From: Micavibrio sp. UBA2020
GTDB taxonomy: Bacteria > Pseudomonadota > Alphaproteobacteria > Micavibrionales > UBA2020
Assembly: GCA_002334985.1 (NCBI GenBank)
Contig: DDBY01000162.1
Span: forward strand, 8,183-17,596
Direction of reading: 5' to 3'
Length of the DNA: 9,414 nt
This document shows, piece by piece, positions 5,608 to 9,414 of this stretch (its first letter is position 1; every line of letters starts with the position of its first letter). The notes beneath the pieces are model-generated. The model saw nothing but the letters and a program-made list of their open reading frames with translations. It had not been told where the DNA came from and searched no databases. The translations under genes and the position numbers were made by a program.

Positions 5608-6180
5608 TTAATTCACCGGGCGCACTTCGGTCACTTCGGGGATGAAGTGGCGCAGCAGGTTTTCGATGCCGGTTTTGAGCGTCGCCGTCGATGACGGGCA
5701 GCCCGCGCAGGCACCGCGCATTTGCAGGTAAACGACGCCATCTTCGAAGGATGCGAAAACAATGTCGCCGCCATCCGCTGCAACGGCGGGGCGGATGCGC
5801 GTGTCCAGAAGCTCTTTAATCTGGCGCACGATTTCATCGTCGTCTTCATGCGCGGTCGATGCGGCGGCGTGGTCGGCATGGTGCAGGTGTTCGTCGTGCA
5901 TCACGCTTTGGCCGGTCGTGAAATGCTCCATCAGTGCGCCGAGAAGCAGGGGCTTCAGCTGCGTCCACGACGCATCATCGGCCTTGGTGATGGTGACGAA
6001 ATCACCGCCGAGGAAAACGCCGGCGACGCCGCCTATTTTCAAAAGCCGTGCGGCGAGGGGCGATGCGGCCTCCGCTTTTTCAAGCGCGGTGAATTCGGCG
6101 GTGCCCGCCACCATGACTTCGCAGCCCGGCAGAAATTTGAGCGAGGCGGGGTTGGGTGTCTGTTCGGTCTGGATGAACAT
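5608..6180 (-). CDS. nfu: Nfu-type iron-sulfur cluster scaffold/carrier protein
   Basis: Nfu proteins carry assembled Fe-S clusters to target enzymes. This 190-residue protein has the two-domain layout common in alphaproteobacteria and mitochondria. The Nfu N-terminal domain at about 2-88 starts with FIQTEQTPNPASLKFLPG. The NifU-like C-terminal domain at about 115-190 contains RPAVAADGGDI and RGACAGCPSS; the CxxC cysteines 158 and 161 bind the cluster between two subunits. The linker at about 95-116 is rich in His, Asp and Glu, with six His between 95 and 111. The start at 6180 is chosen because MFIQTEQTPNP is the family N-terminus; a longer open frame to 6282 overlaps the upstream reductase and adds nothing recognisable. 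The gene begins 4 nt after the reductase stop, so the two are probably co-transcribed. It ends 18 nt short of the shared terminator. Confidence 0.94.
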   Translation of the reverse strand: MFIQTEQTPNPASLKFLPGCEVMVAGTAEFTALEKAEAASPLAARLLKIGGVAGVFLGGDFVTITKADDASWTQLKPLLLGALMEHFTTGQSVMHDEHLHHADHAAASTAHEDDDEIVRQIKELLDTRIRPAVAADGGDIVFASFEDGVVYLQMRGACAGCPSSTATLKTGIENLLRHFIPEVTEVRPVN

Positions 6181-6184
6181 GGCT

Positions 6185-7231
6185 TTAGGGTTTCCCTTTG
6201 CTGGTTGAATAGGTGAAATGGAGTTCCTGCCCCGGAAAAACAAGGGGGTGGATGGCATGGGCGGCCTGTGCGGCCTCCGCAAAACCGGTTAAAATCAGCT
6301 TCAGTTTGCGCGGATAGGTGGCAACGTCGCCCACCGCAAAAATACGCGCCGCCGCACTTTCGCAGGTATCCTGCGCCACGGGGATGTGGAAATGCGCAAT
6401 ATCGAGCCCCCATTCGGCAAGTGGCCCCAGTTGCGGCGTCAAGCCGAAAAAGGCCAGCAGCGCATCGGCTTTGATACTGCGCACCGCGCCGTCCATATCG
6501 GCAACATCCACGCCCGATATCATGCCGTCCGCGCCGTGCAGTGCGTGCAGCTGATAGGGAATAACCATTTCAATGCGGCTATCCGGCGCGGCGGCGAGGG
6601 ATTTGAGTTTTTCGACGCTGGCATCGGCCGCGCGGAATTTGTCGCGGCGGTGCACGACATAAATTTTTTCGGCCACATCGGCGAGCGATATTGTCCAGTC
6701 AACGGCGCTGTCGCCGCCGCCCGCAATCACCACGCGCTTGCCCGTGAAATCGGCGCGGCGCTTCACCATGTAAAACACGCTTTTGTTTTCAAACGCCTCG
6801 ATACCCTCCAGCGGCGGGCGGTTGGGGCCAAAGGCGCCTGCGCCTGCGGCCACGATAATCGCGGTAGCCTCGATAACGGTGCCCTTGGATGTGGTGACAC
6901 GTAGGCGGCCGCTTTCCAGACGCTCCAGCTTTTCGGCCTGTTCGCCCAGATGATAGACGGGGGCGAAGGGCGCGGCCTGCGCCTCCAGCTTCGCAATCAA
7001 ATCGCCGGCCAGAATATCGGGGTGGGCGGGGATGTCGTAAATCGGCTTTTCCGGATAAAGCGCGGTGCATTGCCCGCCGATTTCCGCCAGCGCATCGATG
7101 ACATGGCAGCGCATGCCCAGCATGCCGCATTCAAAAACGGCAAATAGCCCCGTGGGGCCCGCGCCGATAACCAGCACATCCGTCTGTCTGGCGGTCTCGC
7201 CTGATTGCATTTTATTAGATGTATTTTCCAT
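6185..7231 (-). CDS. Thioredoxin-reductase-like ferredoxin/flavodoxin-NADP+ reductase
   Basis: A 348-residue flavoprotein of the TrxR-like (YumC-type) ferredoxin-NADP+ reductase group, which moves electrons between NADPH and ferredoxin or flavodoxin through FAD. The FAD-binding motif VIGAGPTG is at 21-28, and the group signature IGGQCTALYPEKPIYDIPAHP spans about 51-71. The NADPH-binding domain shows IAGGGDSAVDW at 169-179 and VVHRRDKFRA at 192-201. The second FAD motif FAVGDVATYP is at 298-307. The CxxC disulfide of true thioredoxin reductase is absent at the expected place, after GGGDSAVDW, which argues against TrxB. The ATG at 7231 has AAAGG 7 nt upstream; Met8 (7210) is an alternative start. 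The first seven residues are polar and non-conserved-looking. It leads a two-gene operon with nfu and is divergent from tsaE. Confidence 0.92.
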   Translation of the reverse strand: MENTSNKMQSGETARQTDVLVIGAGPTGLFAVFECGMLGMRCHVIDALAEIGGQCTALYPEKPIYDIPAHPDILAGDLIAKLEAQAAPFAPVYHLGEQAEKLERLESGRLRVTTSKGTVIEATAIIVAAGAGAFGPNRPPLEGIEAFENKSVFYMVKRRADFTGKRVVIAGGGDSAVDWTISLADVAEKIYVVHRRDKFRAADASVEKLKSLAAAPDSRIEMVIPYQLHALHGADGMISGVDVADMDGAVRSIKADALLAFFGLTPQLGPLAEWGLDIAHFHIPVAQDTCESAAARIFAVGDVATYPRKLKLILTGFAEAAQAAHAIHPLVFPGQELHFTYSTSKGKP

Positions 7232-7279
7232 GCCGCTGCCTTTAGAATACGCCCATTAAGTACCACAGGAGTCCCGCGA
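7232..7279. promoter_or_regulatory. Divergent intergenic region between the reductase and tsaE
   Basis: Only 48 nt separate the two divergent start codons, so the promoters must overlap each other or the coding ends. TAGAAT at 7243-7248 is a 5-of-6 match to a -10 element for the plus strand, and on the minus strand ATTCTA/TATTCT covers the same bases. No convincing -35 is seen for either. The tsaE ribosome-binding site AGGAG (7267-7271) overlaps a GANTC site, GAGTC, at 7269-7273. Confidence 0.35.
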
Positions 7280-7774
7280 ATGCCACCTGTCACGCAACAT
7301 ATTGAAAATGAAGCGGAACTTGCCCCGTTCGCGGCGCGCTTGGCGGCTGTTTTGAAGCCCGGTGACATGCTGGCGCTTTATGGCACGCTCGGCGCAGGCA
7401 AGACAGCGCTCAGCCGTGCGCTTATCCGCCATCTGCTGGATAATCCGGACGAAGAAGTGCCCAGCCCGACCTTCACGCTGGTGCAGATGTACGATGCGCC
7501 CGATTTCACGCTCTGGCATTTCGACCTCTATCGGTTGGAAGAGGAAGAGCGTGACATTCTGGAATTGGGCTGGGAAGAGGCGCGGCGCGGCGGCGTGGCG
7601 CTCGTGGAGTGGCCGGAGAGACTGGGTAGTCTTTTGCCCGCCAATCGGCTAGAAATAAACATAGATTTCGACAAAAACGACTTGAATGAAAACGGCCAGC
7701 AGGCAGCGGGCGATGCACGCGTGATAACCCTGACGGGGCACGGCGTCTGGGCTGCGCGTCTGGCGGATTTCTAA
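7280..7774 (+). CDS. tsaE: tRNA threonylcarbamoyladenosine biosynthesis ATPase TsaE
   Basis: TsaE is the small P-loop ATPase that works with TsaB and TsaD to make t6A at position 37 of ANN-decoding tRNAs. The 164-residue protein shows Walker A GTLGAGKT at 35-42, PSPTFTLVQ at 61-69, HFDLYRL at 80-86 and LVEWPERL at 108-115, all family hallmarks. The ATG at 7280 is chosen because AGGAG lies 8 nt upstream; an earlier in-frame ATG at 7205 would run back into the divergent reductase gene. The C-terminal part (about 124-143, INIDFDKNDLNENGQQ) is coded by an AT-richer stretch at about 7648-7700 and looks like a variable insertion before the last strand. It starts a plus-strand run with murU and addB, a known alphaproteobacterial cluster. 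Confidence 0.94.
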   Translation: MPPVTQHIENEAELAPFAARLAAVLKPGDMLALYGTLGAGKTALSRALIRHLLDNPDEEVPSPTFTLVQMYDAPDFTLWHFDLYRLEEEERDILELGWEEARRGGVALVEWPERLGSLLPANRLEINIDFDKNDLNENGQQAAGDARVITLTGHGVWAARLADF

Positions 7775-7795
7775 TCAGGGTTTAAAGGAAAACAG

Positions 7796-8575
7796 ATGAG
7801 CACGCCGGAAAATTCAAACCCCGCCCATATCACCAAAGCCTTCGTGCTGGCCGCAGGTCTGGGTGCGCGCATGCGGCCGCTGACCGATAACTGCCCGAAG
7901 CCGCTTTTGTACGTCGGCGGGCGCACCATGCTTGACCGCACGCTCGATGCGCTGGTCGCGGCAGGGGTGACGGATGTGGTCGTCAACGTGCATTACCTTG
8001 GCGAGATGATTGAAGAACACCTCAAGTCGCGTAGCGATTTGAATATCACGATTTCGCGCGAAGACGTGCTGCTCGATACCGGCGGCGGTGTGCAAAAAAT
8101 GATTGACCATTTCGAAGGGGAGCCGTTTTTTGTGCTGAACGCCGATGTGGTCTGGACGGACGGCCCCGCCCAACCGGCGCTAACGCAAATGGCGGAAAAA
8201 TGGGATGCGGGCAAGATGGATATTCTTTTGCTTTTGCATACCACCGAAGACCTGCCGGCCTACGCAGGGCATGGCGATTATTACCTGCCCGCGGGCGATG
8301 ACAAGCCGCAATTCGCCAAATCCGAAGAATACATTGCAGCGGGAAAGCCTGCGGCGAATTACATTTTTGCGGGGCCGCGCATTGTGCATCCGCGCGTGTT
8401 TGACGGCCTTGAGGCGGGCGTTTTTTCTTTTCGCGATATTTTCCTCGAAGCCGAAGCGCGCGGCAGGCTTTATGCCAGCGTGCATGACGGCGCGTGGCAT
8501 CACGTCGGCACGCCCGAAGCGCTCGAAAAAACCAACCAGATTTTGGCCGCCGCGCCCAAAAAACGCGCCCCCTGA
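7796..8575 (+). CDS. murU: N-acetylmuramate-1-phosphate uridylyltransferase (MurU-type nucleotidyltransferase)
   Basis: A nucleotidyltransferase of the GT-A-like fold. Its best match by neighbourhood and length is MurU, which converts MurNAc-1-phosphate and UTP to UDP-MurNAc in the peptidoglycan recycling route that bypasses early MurA/B synthesis. The 259-residue protein has the nucleotide-binding FVLAAGLGARMRPLT at 16-30, PKPLL at 34-38, LDTGGGVQ at 93-100, VLNADVVW at 113-120 (metal-binding Asp117) and HHVGTPEAL at 235-243. AAAGGAA lies about 6 nt before the ATG. It begins 21 nt after tsaE. Its usual partner, the sugar kinase gene amgK, normally lies between tsaE and murU but is absent here. 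A related sugar-phosphate (mannose-1-phosphate or glucose-1-phosphate type) activity cannot be excluded from sequence alone. Confidence 0.88.
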   Translation: MSTPENSNPAHITKAFVLAAGLGARMRPLTDNCPKPLLYVGGRTMLDRTLDALVAAGVTDVVVNVHYLGEMIEEHLKSRSDLNITISREDVLLDTGGGVQKMIDHFEGEPFFVLNADVVWTDGPAQPALTQMAEKWDAGKMDILLLLHTTEDLPAYAGHGDYYLPAGDDKPQFAKSEEYIAAGKPAANYIFAGPRIVHPRVFDGLEAGVFSFRDIFLEAEARGRLYASVHDGAWHHVGTPEALEKTNQILAAAPKKRAP

Positions 8576-8576
8576 A

Positions 8577-8597
8577 AAGGACGCCGCCAAGGACGCC
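8577..8597 (+). repeat. Duplicated 9-bp AAGGACGCC before addB
   Basis: AAGGACGCC occurs at 8577-8585 and again at 8589-8597, so a Shine-Dalgarno-like AAGGA is present twice between murU and addB. The nearer copy ends 12 nt before the chosen ATG at 8606, somewhat far for a ribosome-binding site. Confidence 0.55.
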
Positions 8598-8605
8598 ATC
8601 TGCCT

Positions 8606-9414
8606 ATGCAAGTTTTGCGCGATAAACCCAATGTGCTGAATATTCCCGCGGGGCAGAGCTTCGCGGACAGTCTTGCGCGCGGGCTGCTGGCGCGCGCGGC
8701 GCAAGACCCGCTGGCGCTGGGGGATTATCTTTTGCTGCTGCCCAGCCGCCGCGCCTGCCGTACGCTGCGCGATGCGTTTTTGCGCCTGTCGGGCGGGCAG
8801 GCCATTGTGCTGCCGCGCATGGTGCCCGTCGGTGATGTGGAGGCGGAGGAAGTCACGTTGCTCCTCTCCGGTCTGGATGACGGCGGGGAATCGCTCGGCG
8901 ATATTCCGGATGCGGTATCGAAGATGGAACGGCAAATCCTGCTCGCCCATGCACTCATGAAATCGGGCAAGGCGCAAAGTTTTGACCAGGCTGTGTCGCT
9001 GGCGCAAGACCTTGGTCATTTTCTGGACGAAGTGCAGACGGAAAACCTTTCGTTTGACGGTCTTGCAAAGCTGGTGCCGGATGCTTTCGCGGGGCACTGG
9101 CAGCAAACACTGAACTTCCTTGAAACTCTGACAAGGATATGGCCGGAAATTTTGCAAAGCCGCGGCGTAATTGACAGCGCGGCGCGCCGCAATCTTTTGC
9201 TCGCGGCGCAGGAAACTGTCTGGCGTCATCAGCCGCCCGCCTATCCGGTGATTGCTGCGGGCTCCACGGGTACAGTCCCTGCGGCGCGCGCATTGCTGGC
9301 GCTGGTCGCGCATTTGCCGCAGGGGGAACTGGTCTTGCCGGGGCTCGATACCGGCCTTGACGAAGACAGCTGGGCGCAAATCGGCGAAGACCATCCGCAG
9401 TATAATATCAAAAA
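8606..9414 (+). CDS. addB: Double-strand break repair protein AddB, N-terminal part (3' partial)
   Basis: AddB is the partner of AddA in the AddAB helicase-nuclease that resects double-strand breaks for RecA loading. About 269 codons are present and the frame is open at the window end; full proteins have about 1000 residues. The visible part matches the alphaproteobacterial family: NIPAGQSFADSLARGLL near the start, DYLLLLPSRRACRTLRDAFL, then VLPRMVPVGDVE, then AGHWQQTLNFLETLTRIWPEIL. Near the end come IAAGSTGTVPAARALLALV and the LVLPGLDTGLDEDSWAQIGEDHPQ region. No Walker A motif is seen in this part, consistent with the alphaproteobacterial type, which is thought to lack a working helicase site. 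The C-terminal nuclease and Fe-S region lie beyond the window. The ATG at 8606 is the first in-frame ATG after the murU stop (a CTG at 8600 is possible). addA is expected next. Confidence 0.93.
   Translation, partial: MQVLRDKPNVLNIPAGQSFADSLARGLLARAAQDPLALGDYLLLLPSRRACRTLRDAFLRLSGGQAIVLPRMVPVGDVEAEEVTLLLSGLDDGGESLGDIPDAVSKMERQILLAHALMKSGKAQSFDQAVSLAQDLGHFLDEVQTENLSFDGLAKLVPDAFAGHWQQTLNFLETLTRIWPEILQSRGVIDSAARRNLLLAAQETVWRHQPPAYPVIAAGSTGTVPAARALLALVAHLPQGELVLPGLDTGLDEDSWAQIGEDHPQYNIK

Noticed and set aside
6181..6282. Longer Nfu start overlapping the reductase gene
   Set aside because: The extra 34 residues are unlike the family; MFIQTEQTPNP at 6180 is the conserved beginning.
6185..7231. Annotation of the flavoprotein as thioredoxin reductase TrxB
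   Set aside because: The redox CxxC of TrxB is missing, and the IGGQC...YDIPAHP signature belongs to TrxR-like ferredoxin-NADP+ reductases.
8180..9394. Long open frame on the minus strand opposite murU and addB (404 codons)
   Set aside because: The plus strand carries conserved murU and addB motifs; the antisense protein shows none.
1..9414. Search for tRNA, rRNA, CRISPR arrays, insertion sequences or phage genes
   Set aside because: No tRNA-like cloverleaf, spaced direct repeats, transposase motifs or terminal inverted repeats were seen; almost all of the window is core coding sequence.

Overview
The window looks like ordinary alphaproteobacterial chromosome, moderately GC-rich (about 60% judged by eye). 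The strongest taxonomic marker is gcrA, a cell-cycle regulator largely restricted to Alphaproteobacteria. The acpS-lepB-rnc-era cluster behind a RelA/SpoT gene, and a tsaE...murU-addB cluster, are also typical arrangements for that class. I cannot name an order or genus from the sequence alone.

Layout: (1) 1-3896, plus strand, is one tight operon: the 3' end of a long RelA/SpoT (ppGpp) gene, a DUF2062 membrane protein, acpS, lepB, rnc and era. Gaps are 6 nt or less, or the genes overlap. (2) 3897-5590, plus strand, holds two single genes with their own signals: an ankyrin-repeat protein where recO often follows era, then gcrA. The gcrA upstream region has an extended -10 promoter, two GANTC (CcrM methylation) sites and a small GC hairpin. 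A strong bidirectional terminator at 5558-5590 separates gcrA from the convergent genes. (3) 5608-7231, minus strand, is a two-gene operon: a thioredoxin-reductase-like ferredoxin/flavodoxin-NADP+ reductase followed by an Nfu-type Fe-S scaffold protein. (4) 7280-9414, plus strand and divergent from the reductase, holds tsaE (tRNA t6A), murU (peptidoglycan recycling) and the first ~269 codons of addB (double-strand break repair), which runs off the window.

Functionally this is mostly core housekeeping: stringent response, acyl-carrier-protein activation, signal peptide cleavage, RNA processing, ribosome assembly, cell-cycle transcription, Fe-S maturation, tRNA modification, cell-wall recycling and recombination. 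No mobile element, CRISPR array, tRNA or rRNA is visible, and I found no convincing new multi-gene system. The points most worth following are the pair of GANTC sites upstream of gcrA in a window where that motif is rare, the acidic extension of GcrA, the ankyrin gene with a hairpin-bearing leader, the absence of amgK between tsaE and murU, and the pairing of the reductase with Nfu.
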